This document shows, piece by piece, positions 24,625 through 33,268 of a stretch of 64,000 bases of DNA. The notes beneath the pieces were generated by a model. That model worked only from the letters and a program-made list of their open reading frames with translations, did no database searches and was not told the DNA's origin. The stretch comes from Halorubrum sp. Atlit-26R (GTDB lineage Archaea; Halobacteriota; Halobacteria; Halobacteriales; Haloferacaceae): assembly GCF_003666015.1 (NCBI RefSeq), contig NZ_QPLT01000003.1, forward strand, positions 186,001 to 250,000, written 5' to 3'. Within the stretch, counting starts at the first letter, position 1; every line of letters begins with the position of its first letter. The position numbers and the translations under genes were made by a program.

Positions 24625-26301
24625 ATGGACGAGGACACCTCCGAGGGGGCGACGCCGGGCGGCGACGGACGCGAGTCCGACCCCGCCCGCGGGCCGTCGG
24701 CGCCCCCCCGGACCGACGGCGGGACCGAGCGCGCGGACGAGCCGACCGAGGACGTCGCGCTCGACCCGTGGGGGTCGGCGTCGGTCGGGGACTACGCGGA
24801 CCTGTTCGCGGAGTTCGGCATCGAGGCGTTCGACGAGGTCGACGACGACGTGCCCGACCCGCACTACCTGATGCGCCGCGGGGTCATCTTCGGGCACCGC
24901 GAGTACGACGCGGTCGCCGAGGCGATGGCGAACGACGAGCCGTTCGCGGCGCTGTCGGGGTTCATGCCCACCGGCGACCCGCACATCGGCCACAAGCTCG
25001 TGTTCGACGAGATCATCTGGCACCAGCAGATGGGCGGCGACGCGTTCGGCCTCATCGCCGACCTCGAAGCCCACTCGGCGCGCGGCATGTCGTGGGACGA
25101 GATCGACGAGCACGCGCGCAACTACCTCCTCTCCCTGCTCGCGCTCGGCTTCGACGCCGAGGATGGCGAGCTGTACCGGCAGTCCGACAACCGGGCGGTC
25201 CAGGACCTCGGCTTCGAGCTGGGGTCGAAGGCGAACTTCTCGGAGTTCGAGGCGATCTACGGCTTCGACGGCGAGACGAACATCTCGCACATGCAGAGCG
25301 TGATCACCCAGACCGCGGACATCCTCTACCCCCAGCTCGTCGACGAGCCGAAGCCGACCGTCATCCCGGTCGGCCCCGACCAGGACCCGCACGTCCGGCT
25401 CACTCGGGACCTCGCGACCCGGGTGCGCTACTTCAAGGTGACCGAGGCGTTCGCCTCCTTCGAACTCGACGACGAGGAGCGACAGCTCGTCCGGGCGGCC
25501 TACGACGCGCTCGCTGCCGGGAGCGGGGACGACGGCGACGGGTCCGACGCCGACGTGCGCTGCGAGGACGCCGCCGAGTGGCTCGCCGACTACGAGCCGC
25601 CGGAGAGCGACCGCGAGAGCGTCGACCTCGCGGCCGCGAAGTCGACCGCGCTGGACAAGCTCCGGGCCGGCGGGAAGGAGCCCCTCCGCCCCCGCGTCCG
25701 CTTCTTCGACCGCAACGCGACCGACGAGGCGTTCGAGGCGCTGATCGAGGCGGTCGAGGGCGAGAAGCGCGTGTTCGAGGGCCACGTCGACGCCTTCGAC
25801 CTCACCCGCGACGAGGCCGAGTCGCTGGCTCGGGAGGTCGAGATCGACCACGACGGGTTCGGCTTCCGGCAGCCCTCCTCGATCTACCACCGGTTCATGA
25901 CCGGGCTCACCGGCGGGAAGATGTCCTCGTCGGTCCCGGCGAGTCACATCTCGCTGCTCGACGACCCCGAGGACGGCTACGACAAGGTGAAGGCCGCTAC
26001 AACGGGGGGCCGCGACACCGCCGAGGAGCAGCGCGAACTGGGCGGCGAGGCCGACGAGTGCCCCGTCTACGAGCTGTACGCCTACCTGCTCGCGGGCGAC
26101 GACGACGAGCTGACGAAGGAAGTCTACTCCGAGTGCGTCAACGGCGAGCGCCTCTGCGGCGGCTGTAAGGAGCAGGCCGCCGAGCTGATGCGCGAGTTCC
26201 TCGAAGACCACCAGGAGAAGCGCGAGGAGGCCGAGGAACTGCTCGACGACCTCGACATCGACCTCGACTCCGACCGGCGCGGCACCGGCGGCGAGCACTG
26301 A
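24625..26301 (+). CDS. trpS: Tryptophanyl-tRNA synthetase
   Basis: This 558-residue class I synthetase charges tRNA-Trp. HIGH is intact (residues 120-123, in TGDPHIGHKL) and the KMSKS loop reads KMSSS (432-436, in TGGKMSSSVP). PTVIPVGPDQDPHVRLTRDLA is the Trp/Tyr-RS region. The C-terminal part has CVNGERLCGGCKEQAAELM and ends in an acidic tail. The N terminus (about 75 residues) is an acidic haloarchaeal extension, and a spacer of about 60 residues around 295-345 interrupts the core. A GGTTTTT box about 27 bp upstream of the ATG supports the start. It is monocistronic, followed by repeat E4. Confidence 0.94.
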   Translation: MDEDTSEGATPGGDGRESDPARGPSAPPRTDGGTERADEPTEDVALDPWGSASVGDYADLFAEFGIEAFDEVDDDVPDPHYLMRRGVIFGHREYDAVAEAMANDEPFAALSGFMPTGDPHIGHKLVFDEIIWHQQMGGDAFGLIADLEAHSARGMSWDEIDEHARNYLLSLLALGFDAEDGELYRQSDNRAVQDLGFELGSKANFSEFEAIYGFDGETNISHMQSVITQTADILYPQLVDEPKPTVIPVGPDQDPHVRLTRDLATRVRYFKVTEAFASFELDDEERQLVRAAYDALAAGSGDDGDGSDADVRCEDAAEWLADYEPPESDRESVDLAAAKSTALDKLRAGGKEPLRPRVRFFDRNATDEAFEALIEAVEGEKRVFEGHVDAFDLTRDEAESLAREVEIDHDGFGFRQPSSIYHRFMTGLTGGKMSSSVPASHISLLDDPEDGYDKVKAATTGGRDTAEEQRELGGEADECPVYELYAYLLAGDDDELTKEVYSECVNGERLCGGCKEQAAELMREFLEDHQEKREEAEELLDDLDIDLDSDRRGTGGEH

Positions 26302-26342
26302 GGCGTCTCCATCGGAGCCGCGGGGCAACTCTCACACGCTTT

Positions 26343-26764
26343 TTTATAAATGAACAGTGCGGTGGCGCGTGCCTGCGAGGCCGCCCTGCGGCCGAGCAGC
26401 ACGCGCGAGGGAGTCGGCCGACCGAAGCGAAGCGGAGGGAGGCCGACGAGGCTGGGGAGGTGTGAGGTGCGGTGCTGGGTGGGGCGGGCTCGAAGGGGCA
26501 GCCGCGAGGACAGCACAGGCGACGCAAGCACCGGAACGAGGGAGCGAACGGAGTGAGCGACCGAGTGAGGAGCGCAGCGAGCGTGCGCTGTCCTCGCGGC
26601 TGGGGCTTCGGCGGTGTTCGTCGCCGATCCGCTAGTAATCGTTTATAAGTAAGCGGCTGGGGCTTCGGCGGTGTTCGTCGCCGATCCGCTAGTAATCGTT
26701 TATAAGTAAGCGGCTGGGGCTTTGGAGGTGTCCGCCGCCGATCCGCAATCAATTATTTATAAGT
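26343..26764 (+). repeat. Dispersed structured repeat element E4 (candidate ncRNA)
   Basis: TTTATAAA at 26344 lies about 28 bp before the core start (about 26374). Hairpin 1 pairs GGCCG with CGGCC. Hairpin 2 pairs GTCGGCC with GGCCGAC. Hairpin 3 pairs 26499-26517 with 26584-26602, with one mismatch in 19. The 57-bp units start (CTG) at 26600, 26657 and 26714; the first two read CTGGGGCTTCGGCGG instead of CTTTGGAGG. Each unit ends in TTTATAA. The element lies between convergent trpS and a DUF5518-like gene. Confidence 0.85.
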
Positions 26765-26777
26765 ACCAGCGACCGAC

Positions 26778-27140
26778 TTACAGCTCGTTTTTCACGTACA
26801 CGCCCAGAAGTCCGCCGAGCGCGCTCAGTACCACGGAGTAGGCGACGCCGCCCAACACGATGAGGGCGGCGACGAAGACGACCCCGCCGGCCGCGAGACC
26901 GACTTCGAGCGGGAACCCGAAGAGCCCCAAGAACGGAAGGATCACCAGCACGAGCAGCAGCAGTCCGACGATCGGGATCGACGCGATCGCGCCGGAGAGC
27001 GCGCCGACGCGCAGCCCGTCGTCGCCGTTCAGGTACCCGGCGACGGCGCCGCCGAGGAGGGGTGAGATGCCGGTGAACGAGAGGAGGGCCGACGCGATAG
27101 CGCCGACCACCGCGTTGAGGAGGGTGTTCTCGGTGTCCAT
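26778..27140 (-). CDS. Small membrane protein, DUF5518-like
   Basis: This 120-residue protein has three to four hydrophobic helices: NAVVGAIASALLSFTGISPLLGGAVAGYL, then a short charged loop GDDGLRVGALSGAIASIP, then LLLLVLVILPFLGLFG and a C-terminal hydrophobic pair. The pattern fits the DUF5518 family common in haloarchaea, function unknown. The ATG at 27140 is chosen; an upstream in-frame ATG would add 14 residues of unlike composition. Its stop faces repeat E4. Confidence 0.7.
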   Translation of the reverse strand: MDTENTLLNAVVGAIASALLSFTGISPLLGGAVAGYLNGDDGLRVGALSGAIASIPIVGLLLLVLVILPFLGLFGFPLEVGLAAGGVVFVAALIVLGGVAYSVVLSALGGLLGVYVKNEL

Positions 27141-27293
27141 GCGCGGTTGAACTCCCGGCGGCGACATACGTCTTGCGGACACCGGAGCGCGGCTCGGTCG
27201 CGCTCAACGCGACCGACCGGCGCGGCCAGCAGACGAGCGACCGGCCGACGAGCGAGGCGATAGTTTATGGGGCGGGCGCCACCTCTCACGGGT

Positions 27294-29354
27294 ATGAGCG
27301 AGGAGGAGACGATCCACGTCGCGGACGTCAGCGAGGGGATCGGCGGCGACGCGACGGCGGACCCCGGCTCCCCGGTCGAACTCCCGGTCGTCGACGTGCT
27401 CACCGGCCGGTCATTTATTACGGGAAAAAGCGGGTCCGGCAAGAGCAACACCGCGTCCGTCGTCATCGAGAACCTGCTCGACAGCGGCTTTCCGGTTCTC
27501 ATCGTGGACACGGACGGGGAATATTACGGTTTAAAGGAAGAATACGAAATCCTTCACGCCGGCGCCGACGACGAGTGCGACATCGTCGTCTCCCCCGAAC
27601 ACGCCGAGAAGCTCGCGAACCTCGCCTTAGAGCAGAACGTTCCGATCATCCTCGACGTCTCCGGCTACCTCGAAGAGGAGACCGCCAACGAGCTCCTCCT
27701 CGAAGTCGTCAAACAGCTGTTCGCGAAGGAGAAGCGGCTGAAGAAGCCCTTCCTGCTCGTCATCGAGGAGTGCCACGAGTACATCCCCGAGGGCGGCGGG
27801 ATGGACGAGACGGGCAAGATGCTGATCAAGGTGGGGAAACGCGGCCGGAAACACGGGCTCGGCATCGTCGGGATCAGCCAGCGCCCCGCGGACGTCAAGA
27901 AGGACTTTATCACCCAGTGCGACTGGCTCTGCTGGCACCGGCTCACGTGGGACAACGACACGAAGGTCGTCGGGCGCATCCTCGGCTCGAAGTACGCGAG
28001 CGCGGTGGAAGACTTAGGCGACGGCGAGGCGTTCCTGATGACCGACTGGGACGAGTCGATCCGCCGGATCCAATTCCACCGCAAGGAGACGTTCGACGCG
28101 GGCGCGACCCCCGGGCTCGACGACTTCGAGCGCCCCGAGCTGAAGTCGGTCTCCAGCGACCTCGTCGGCGAGCTCGAATCCATCTCCGACGAGAAGGAGC
28201 GCCGCGAGTCCGAGATCGCGGACCTCAAACAGGAGTTAGAGAAGAAGGACCGGCGGATCGCCGACCTCGAACGCGAGCTGGAGGAGGCCCGCGACCTGAG
28301 CGACATGGCCGACCAGTTCGCGCAGGCGCTGCTGGGCAAGGCAGAGGCACCGTACCGCGGCGGCGGCCGGGCCGCGGGCGTCCCTGAGCGACCCGACGCC
28401 GGGCGGCCCGACGGCGCCCGCGACGGCGACGACGCGGAGAGCGGCGACCAGTCCGTGCTCAAGTCGTACGACGAGGCGGTCGCCGCGACCGAGAAGCGCG
28501 CGCAGGAGGCGGACGAATCGAGTGCCGAGCCCGCAACCGAGTCGGGCGCCTCGGCCGCCGACGGCGGCGCCGAGGTCGACGACAGCGGCGCCGCAGACAC
28601 CAACGACTCGAACGGTGGCACCGCGGACGCCGACGCCGCGAATGCTGACGCCGCGGACGCCGACGCCGCGGGACCCGCCCCGGAATCCGAGTCGAGCACG
28701 CCCGACGACGTCGACCCGGTCACCCGCGACGACGTCGCCGAGAGCGCGCTCCGGTTCGACGACGCGATCGAACTCGGCACCCGAGAGGCCGTCATCGAGG
28801 AGCTGCGCTCGCGGATCGAGGCGCTCCCGGAGCTCTCTCGCGGGATGCTCCGCCACTACCGCCGCGAGGGCGCCAGCGACCCCGTTGCGGCCCACATCGA
28901 CGCCGGCGGCGACGGCGACTCCGGGCACGCGTACAGCCGCCACCGACCGATCCGGCGCGCGGGGCTCATCCGCCACGCCGGCCGCGGCAGCTACGCCTAC
29001 GCGGTCCCGGACCTCGTCCGCGAGGCGTACGCCGACCGCCTCGACGAGGAACAGGTCGCCGAGATCGTCCGCGCCGTCGAGCGCGTCTTCGTCCCACCCG
29101 CCGAGCTGAACTACCCGCCGGACGCCGACCCGTCCGAAGTCGGGGACCGACCCGATGACGGTGTGGGACTCGACGCCGACGACGACGCGGACGCCGACGT
29201 CACCGCCAACGGCGGAAGCGCCGACCCCGGTACCGACGCGCCGGACGACGCGGACGCCGACATCGACGAGGTCGAAGCCGACGAGAGCGAGACGGCGACC
29301 GATCCCGGCCTGAGCGACGCCGCGCGGCGGTTCGCGGAGCGGTCGGAGCGCTGA
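27294..29354 (+). CDS. HerA/DUF87-type ATPase with long acidic C-terminal region
   Basis: This 686-residue protein has an N-terminal HerA-like P-loop domain (residues about 20-290), with Walker A GKSGSGKSN (Lys50), Walker B FLLVIEECHEYIP and the late ISQRPADVKKDF and DWDESIRRIQF. A coiled coil (about 290-350) follows. A low-complexity acidic region with ADADAANADAADADAAG comes next, then a winged-helix-like segment (about 490-605: IEELRSRIEALPELSRGML, RRAGLIRHAGRGSYAYAVPD). Similar haloarchaeal proteins are annotated as ATPases; HerA proper works with NurA in DNA end resection, but neither NurA nor Mre11/Rad50 is nearby. TAGTTTATGG centred 27 bp upstream sets the ATG at 27294. Several AT-rich codon runs (for example 27412-27430) are unusual here. 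Confidence 0.85.
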   Translation: MSEEETIHVADVSEGIGGDATADPGSPVELPVVDVLTGRSFITGKSGSGKSNTASVVIENLLDSGFPVLIVDTDGEYYGLKEEYEILHAGADDECDIVVSPEHAEKLANLALEQNVPIILDVSGYLEEETANELLLEVVKQLFAKEKRLKKPFLLVIEECHEYIPEGGGMDETGKMLIKVGKRGRKHGLGIVGISQRPADVKKDFITQCDWLCWHRLTWDNDTKVVGRILGSKYASAVEDLGDGEAFLMTDWDESIRRIQFHRKETFDAGATPGLDDFERPELKSVSSDLVGELESISDEKERRESEIADLKQELEKKDRRIADLERELEEARDLSDMADQFAQALLGKAEAPYRGGGRAAGVPERPDAGRPDGARDGDDAESGDQSVLKSYDEAVAATEKRAQEADESSAEPATESGASAADGGAEVDDSGAADTNDSNGGTADADAANADAADADAAGPAPESESSTPDDVDPVTRDDVAESALRFDDAIELGTREAVIEELRSRIEALPELSRGMLRHYRREGASDPVAAHIDAGGDGDSGHAYSRHRPIRRAGLIRHAGRGSYAYAVPDLVREAYADRLDEEQVAEIVRAVERVFVPPAELNYPPDADPSEVGDRPDDGVGLDADDDADADVTANGGSADPGTDAPDDADADIDEVEADESETATDPGLSDAARRFAERSER

Positions 29355-29390
29355 GGTCTCGCTGACGCCCTATTTCCCGCTGGCTGCCGG

Positions 29391-30335
29391 TCAGAACGGC
29401 AGCGAGAGGTACTCGCTCGGCACCGCGTTCCGCGCCGTCACCTGCGGGTCGACCACCTGACTGACCTCTAAGCCGCCGACGAGGCTCGAAAAGAGGTACG
29501 CGTCGGTGCGCGAGAACCCGTGGTCGTGCGCCAAGAGGTCCAGCATGTCGCCGTTCGCCAATTCGACCGCCTCCTCCATCGTCTCGGCGCTCGCGACCGT
29601 CTTCACCGCGTCGTCGGTGTCGAGGAGGGGCCGGTCCGGCGAGACCGCGGGATCCTCGATCACCGAGAGCGTCGCGTCGACCGCGACCGCGATCTCGGCG
29701 CCGGTCCCGCACATCTCCCCGTCGGCCATCGCGGCCTTCGCGTCGCCCAGCGCCAGCATCGCGCCCTCCTGGAAGACCGGGAAGTAGACGGTCGTCCCGT
29801 CGGTCACGTCGGTCGTGTCGAGGTTGCCGCCGTGGTCGTCGGGCGTGAGCGTCGAGACCGTCTCGCCGCCCGTGGCGACGCCGATCGTCCCGATCACGGG
29901 CTCGATGGGCACGTCGATCCCCTCGAAGTCGATCGTCTCCGCGCCGGAGTCGGCGGCGTCACCGCCGGCCGCACCGCCGCTCTCGACCTCGGTGATCCGC
30001 GTCGCGGGGTGGTCGATCTCGGGGTCGTCCTGAAGCAGGCCGAACCCGGGCGCGGTGAGCACGCGGCCGCGGTCCTCGGCGACGCGCACGTCTTCGATCT
30101 CCACCGCGAGGACGTCGCCGGGGCTCGCGCCGGCCACCGCGATCGGTCCCGTCGCGGCGTTTACCTCCTCCGGAATCGCGTCGAGCAGGTCATCGTCCGC
30201 CTGAATTTCGCCGTTCAGACTGTCCACCGTCTCGACCGTCAGCGACTCGCCGTCGGCGGCCTCGTACACCGGGTCCATCTGGGGTCCGAACTCGTACACG
30301 TGGCCGTCGCGGTGCGTGATCGTCTCGCGTGTCAT
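29391..30335 (-). CDS. Acetamidase/formamidase family protein
   Basis: This 314-residue protein matches the FmdA/AmdA family that hydrolyses formamide or acetamide to ammonia and the acid: DPVYEAADGESLTVETVDSLNGEI near the start, GPIAVAGASPGDVLAVEIEDVRV, IPIEPVIGTIGVA-like text in the middle (DVPIEPVIGTIGVATGGE), NLDTTDVTDGTTVYFPVFQEGAMLALGDAKAAMADGEMCGTG, and CxxG-type late segments. CCAAAAACC about 27 bp upstream of the ATG at 30335 fits a leaderless start. The gene is downstream of the universal stress protein on the same strand but separated by about 100 bp. The physiological substrate is unknown. Confidence 0.9.
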   Translation of the reverse strand: MTRETITHRDGHVYEFGPQMDPVYEAADGESLTVETVDSLNGEIQADDDLLDAIPEEVNAATGPIAVAGASPGDVLAVEIEDVRVAEDRGRVLTAPGFGLLQDDPEIDHPATRITEVESGGAAGGDAADSGAETIDFEGIDVPIEPVIGTIGVATGGETVSTLTPDDHGGNLDTTDVTDGTTVYFPVFQEGAMLALGDAKAAMADGEMCGTGAEIAVAVDATLSVIEDPAVSPDRPLLDTDDAVKTVASAETMEEAVELANGDMLDLLAHDHGFSRTDAYLFSSLVGGLEVSQVVDPQVTARNAVPSEYLSLPF

Positions 30336-30432
30336 CACCTCGTCTTGGACGCGCCGTTGCCAAAAACCTCGGCCGCTGGCACCGGACCGAGTCGCCGCGG
30401 CAACGTCACCGCACCGAGTCACCGCGGCAACG

Positions 30433-31281
30433 TCACCGCGACGGCGTCGCTTCGGGCGGGACGAGCAGGACGTTGTTCGTCCCGCGCGCGACGATCGACT
30501 CCGCGGTGCTGCCGAGGAGGAGCCGCCGGAGCCGACTCGTCCCGCGCGCGCCGATGAGCGTCGTCGTCGCGCCCACACGCTCCTCTTCGGCCGTGATCTC
30601 CTCGACCGGGTTCCCCGACCTGACGTTGGTCCCGACGTCGAACCCGGTCCGATCGCGGAGGTCCGTCGCCAGTTCCTCCAGCCGCTCCGCGGCGTCCCGC
30701 ATCGACTCCGTGTCGCCCGGGCCGTCGACGTGGAGCAGGGACGCGCGCTCCGTCGCGCCCGTCAGCGCCGGGAAGAAGTCGAACGCGCGCGCCGCGTTCT
30801 CGGAGAAGTCGGTCGCGTACAACACGTCCCGGAACAGGTGTTCCTTCTTGACCGCGTGGCCGTCGGGCGTCTCCTCGATCCGCTCGACGAGCAGGGGTCT
30901 GACCGCCGTCCGCGCGACGTTGCGGACGGTTCCGCCGATGAGCCGGTTCCGGAGCGGCGCCTCGCCGCGCGACCCGACGACGATCATGTCGGCGTCGAGG
31001 CGCTCGGCCAAGCCGTTGATGCGCCGGTGCGGGGTCCCGCGAGCGACGTGCGTCTCCACGGCGAACCCCGCGCGCTCGAACACGCGCCGCTGCGGGGCGA
31101 GCGCCTCGCGGGCGTCGGTGGCGGCGTCCATCCCCGGCAGCCCGCTGGAGACGTTGTCCGGGACGACCGTCAGCAGGTGAACCTCCGTAACGCCGATGTT
31201 GTCGAGGCAGTCGAGACAGGTCCGCGGCTCGATCGCCGCCTCGTTCGCGTCCGAGAGGTCCGTCGCGAATACGATACGCAT
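30433..31281 (-). CDS. Tandem universal stress protein (two UspA domains)
   Basis: This 282-residue protein comprises two UspA alpha/beta domains. The first (about 1-140) begins MRIVFATDLSDANEAAIEP and has VVGSRGEAPLRNRLIGGTVRNVAR. The second (about 155-282) begins LYATDFSENAARAFDFF and has LIGARGTSRLRRLLLGSTAESIV. The G-2x-G-9x-G(S/T) ATP-binding pattern is visible in both. An AATATT box about 27 bp upstream supports the ATG at 31281, not the longer frame. It is adjacent to a palindrome (TTGTACAA, 31319-31326) that may control it. Confidence 0.92.
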   Translation of the reverse strand: MRIVFATDLSDANEAAIEPRTCLDCLDNIGVTEVHLLTVVPDNVSSGLPGMDAATDAREALAPQRRVFERAGFAVETHVARGTPHRRINGLAERLDADMIVVGSRGEAPLRNRLIGGTVRNVARTAVRPLLVERIEETPDGHAVKKEHLFRDVLYATDFSENAARAFDFFPALTGATERASLLHVDGPGDTESMRDAAERLEELATDLRDRTGFDVGTNVRSGNPVEEITAEEERVGATTTLIGARGTSRLRRLLLGSTAESIVARGTNNVLLVPPEATPSR

Positions 31282-31344
31282 ACCTACCCCTTCGTCCCCG
31301 ACAGTAATATTGTTTTTGTTGTACAATACACGAGGCAGACGGGC

Positions 31345-31602
31345 TCAGTCGATCGGGTCCGAGGCGGCGGACGGGTCGTGATCGAGCAGCGGCGAGTCGG
31401 AGTTCGCACACCCCTCTCGGCCGCAGACGCCGGCGTCGTCGCCCGCGCGCTCGACCCCGGAAGAGAGCCCGCCGATCTCCCAGTCGACGGCGTGGCCCGT
31501 CGCGCGCTCGTGCTCGTCGAGCGCGGTCCGCGCCCGGCGGAGCGAGTCGAACGACTCCTCGTACGCGCAGTCGGTACAGCGAACCCGAACGGTCGTCGCC
31601 AT
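31345..31602 (-). CDS. Small zinc-finger-like protein, unknown function
   Basis: This 85-residue protein has paired cysteines: RCTDC near the N terminus and CGREGC further on. A helix with LRRARTALDEHERATGH lies between them, so a C2-type zinc site with a His contribution is possible. MATTVRVRCTDC is a typical haloarchaeal small-protein start. The remaining text is acidic. No family name is certain. It lies upstream of, and on the same strand as, the universal stress protein. The start at 31602 is chosen because the upstream extension is unlike the core. Confidence 0.55.
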   Translation of the reverse strand: MATTVRVRCTDCAYEESFDSLRRARTALDEHERATGHAVDWEIGGLSSGVERAGDDAGVCGREGCANSDSPLLDHDPSAASDPID

Positions 31603-31690
31603 GGGACCCGCTTCGGCCCCGACGACCGTAAGTGCCGCCATCGGCGCCGGGGCCGACCGATCCGACGTCGGTCGCCGCGGCGGTTCTACC

Positions 31691-31738
31691 TAGTATTGAT
31701 TTAGATGCGCAAGATTAAAACCACCACAGATAGTATTG
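31691..31738. promoter_or_regulatory. Repeated TAGTATTG motif and TATA region before tusA-like gene
   Basis: TAGTATTG occurs at 31691-31698 and 31731-31738, exactly 40 bp apart, with AGATTAAAA (TATA-like) between them. The second copy is centred about 27-30 bp from the ATG at 31764. The spacing and AT content contrast with the GC-rich surroundings. A role as promoter and operator is inferred. Confidence 0.4.
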
Positions 31739-31763
31739 TCTGTTGCGTACAAACAACTGACCC

Positions 31764-32009
31764 ATGAGCACAGAACTCGACATCGCGGAGACCCTGGACG
31801 TGAAAGGACTGAGCTGCCCGATGCCCATCGTGAAGACGAAGGGCGCGATAGACGACCTCGCCCCCGGTGAGGTGTTGGAGGTCGTCGCGACCGACCCCGG
31901 CAGCGTGAGCGACATCGACGGATGGGCGACCGGTACCGACGGCGTCACGCTCCTCGAACAGGAGGAGGGCGACGACGTGTACACCCACTACGTCCGTAAG
32001 GAGGAGTGA
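31764..32009 (+). CDS. TusA/SirA-family sulfur carrier protein
   Basis: This 81-residue protein has the TusA fold with the catalytic CPMP motif (Cys18-Pro-Met-Pro, GLSCPMPIVKTK), followed by LAPGEVLEVVATDPGSVSDIDGW and a closing DDVYTHYVRKEE. The cysteine carries persulfide sulfur in 2-thiouridine or sulfur-oxidation pathways. The next gene starts within the same short transcript and encodes a DsrE-like protein, the usual partner. TAGTATTG motifs upstream suggest regulation. Confidence 0.92.
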   Translation: MSTELDIAETLDVKGLSCPMPIVKTKGAIDDLAPGEVLEVVATDPGSVSDIDGWATGTDGVTLLEQEEGDDVYTHYVRKEE

Positions 32010-32011
32010 GC

Positions 32012-32395
32012 ATGGACGAAATCGGCATCATCATCTCCGACGACGACCCGAAGAACCTCGCGATGGCGACCAACCTCGGCCACGTCGCGCTGACGATGGA
32101 CACGGACGTGTTCCTCTACTTCACCTTCGACGGGCTGACGCACCTGCTGGAGGGCGAGAAGGACCTCTCTTCGGTCCAGCCGCTCCTCGACGAGGGGATG
32201 CCGAACCCCTACGACATGCTCGACCAGCTGATCGCCGACGGCGGTGAGGCGGTCACCTCGGTCGCGTGTACGACCACGCTGGACATGCTCCAGTGGGAGC
32301 AGGACGCCATCGACGACGACCTGACGACGCAGTTCGCCGGCGCGGTCACGTTCCTCGAAGCGGCCGACGAGGCCGACCACGTGTTCACGTTCTGA
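32012..32395 (+). CDS. DsrE-family sulfur-relay protein
   Basis: This 127-residue protein has the DsrE/DsrF-like fold (MDEIGIIISDDDPKNLAMATNLGHVALTMDTDVFLYFTFDGL) and a conserved central cysteine (TSVACTTTLDML) that can accept sulfur. TusA-DsrE pairs pass persulfide along a relay. The ATG at 32012 has AAGGAGG 8-13 bases upstream, a good ribosome-binding site, so it is preferred to GTG 32006. It overlaps the operon with the TusA-like gene. It is convergent with a TrmB-like regulator about 350 bp away. Confidence 0.88.
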   Translation: MDEIGIIISDDDPKNLAMATNLGHVALTMDTDVFLYFTFDGLTHLLEGEKDLSSVQPLLDEGMPNPYDMLDQLIADGGEAVTSVACTTTLDMLQWEQDAIDDDLTTQFAGAVTFLEAADEADHVFTF

Positions 32396-32694
32396 GCGTC
32401 GGCGCCGCGTCACTCCCCTCCCCCGGTTTTCCCCGTCACACTCGTCTTCGAAAGCTGTGGGTAAACCGCACACGCGCCCGCTGAAGAGATCTGTCCGGAC
32501 CGCGAGGAACCGCTCGAAGCGGTACTGCGACCGGAAACGGAGAGCCGCGCGCGACGCCGTCCGAATCGCACCGACCGCCGGAACGAGAGTCTGACCGGTA
32601 GCCGACTTCTCCACCGAAGAAACGACGCGATACCGACACCGACACCGACCGCTCGCACGCCGAGTTCCGCGCGTCGGGCCGCGTCACGACCGAA

Positions 32695-32751
32695 CGGTCG
32701 GCCGCTGGGTTGGTTCGGTCGGCCGCTGGGGTAGCTCGGTCGGGCGCTCGG
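32695..32751. repeat. 21-bp tandem repeat next to the HTH gene stop
   Basis: Three units of 21 bp begin at 32695, 32716 and 32737 (CGGTCGGCCGCTGGG, twice identical, third copy decayed to CGGTCGGGCGCTCGG). The array ends one base before the stop of the HTH gene (32752). The rest of the gap, 32396-32694, is GC-rich with no gene, RNA or repeat that I can support. Confidence 0.7.
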
Positions 32752-33150
32752 TCAGTTCTTGACGGTGGCGCGCTCGGGCTGCTCGTACTTGTCCTCGAAC
32801 TCGCCGATGAGCTGTCCCATCTTCGCGTACCAGTCGTTGAGCAGCCGCTGCATGTCGTCTGCGATCTGCGACGGGTCCGTCGGCATGTACACGTGGTAGT
32901 AGCCACCCTGCTCGTAGTTGATCTGTTCTTTCTGGATGAAGCCGGCCTTGAGGAGCCGCTGAACCGCGCGGTAGGCGGTGGAGCGTTCCCGGTCGACGCG
33001 CTCGGCGACCTCGTCGATCGTGAGCGCCTCGTCGGCCGATACGAGCGTCTGGTAGCAGTCCTTGTCCAACTGCTTCAGGCCGTGGAAACACTCGAGTAAC
33101 CCCTCGCACTCCATGTCCCGTTGGAGCTGTTCGGACATCGAATCGGGCAT
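32752..33150 (-). CDS. TrmB-like HTH transcriptional regulator
   Basis: This 132-residue protein has a winged-helix (about 45-85: DEALTIDEVAERVDRERSTAYRAVQRLLKAGFIQKEQ) and a Cys-containing N terminus (MECEGLLECFHGLKQLDKDCYQ) that could sense redox or bind metal. The C-terminal part is a dimerisation helix (QIADDMQRLLNDWYAKMGQLIGEFEDKYEQ). Its position, convergent to the TusA/DsrE operon, is consistent with control of sulfur genes, but that is inference. CTAAAAG about 27 bp upstream of the ATG at 33150 supports that start. A palindrome-like GTATACAATT lies further upstream. Confidence 0.85.
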   Translation of the reverse strand: MPDSMSEQLQRDMECEGLLECFHGLKQLDKDCYQTLVSADEALTIDEVAERVDRERSTAYRAVQRLLKAGFIQKEQINYEQGGYYHVYMPTDPSQIADDMQRLLNDWYAKMGQLIGEFEDKYEQPERATVKN

Positions 33151-33268
33151 TTTACAGTGTACGTATGGCGTCCCGGCGCTAAAAGTGTTGTGTGTGAGGT
33201 ATACAATTCCGCGCACTCGGCCGACGAACGCCGACCGTTAGCCGGTCGAGGGCGTCTGGGCGGGGCCG

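Noticed and set aside
24625..26301. Missing KMSKS in trpS
   Set aside because: KMSSS at 432-436 is an accepted variant in TrpRS, so this is not a defect.
27412..27560. AT-rich patches in the HerA-like gene as a sign of transfer
   Set aside because: Short runs at the conserved Walker A region only; composition around them is normal, and the protein is otherwise haloarchaeal.
32396..32694. Small gene or RNA in the gap after dsrE
   Set aside because: No start with plausible coding composition, no TATA box with suitable spacing and no stable hairpin that I could support.
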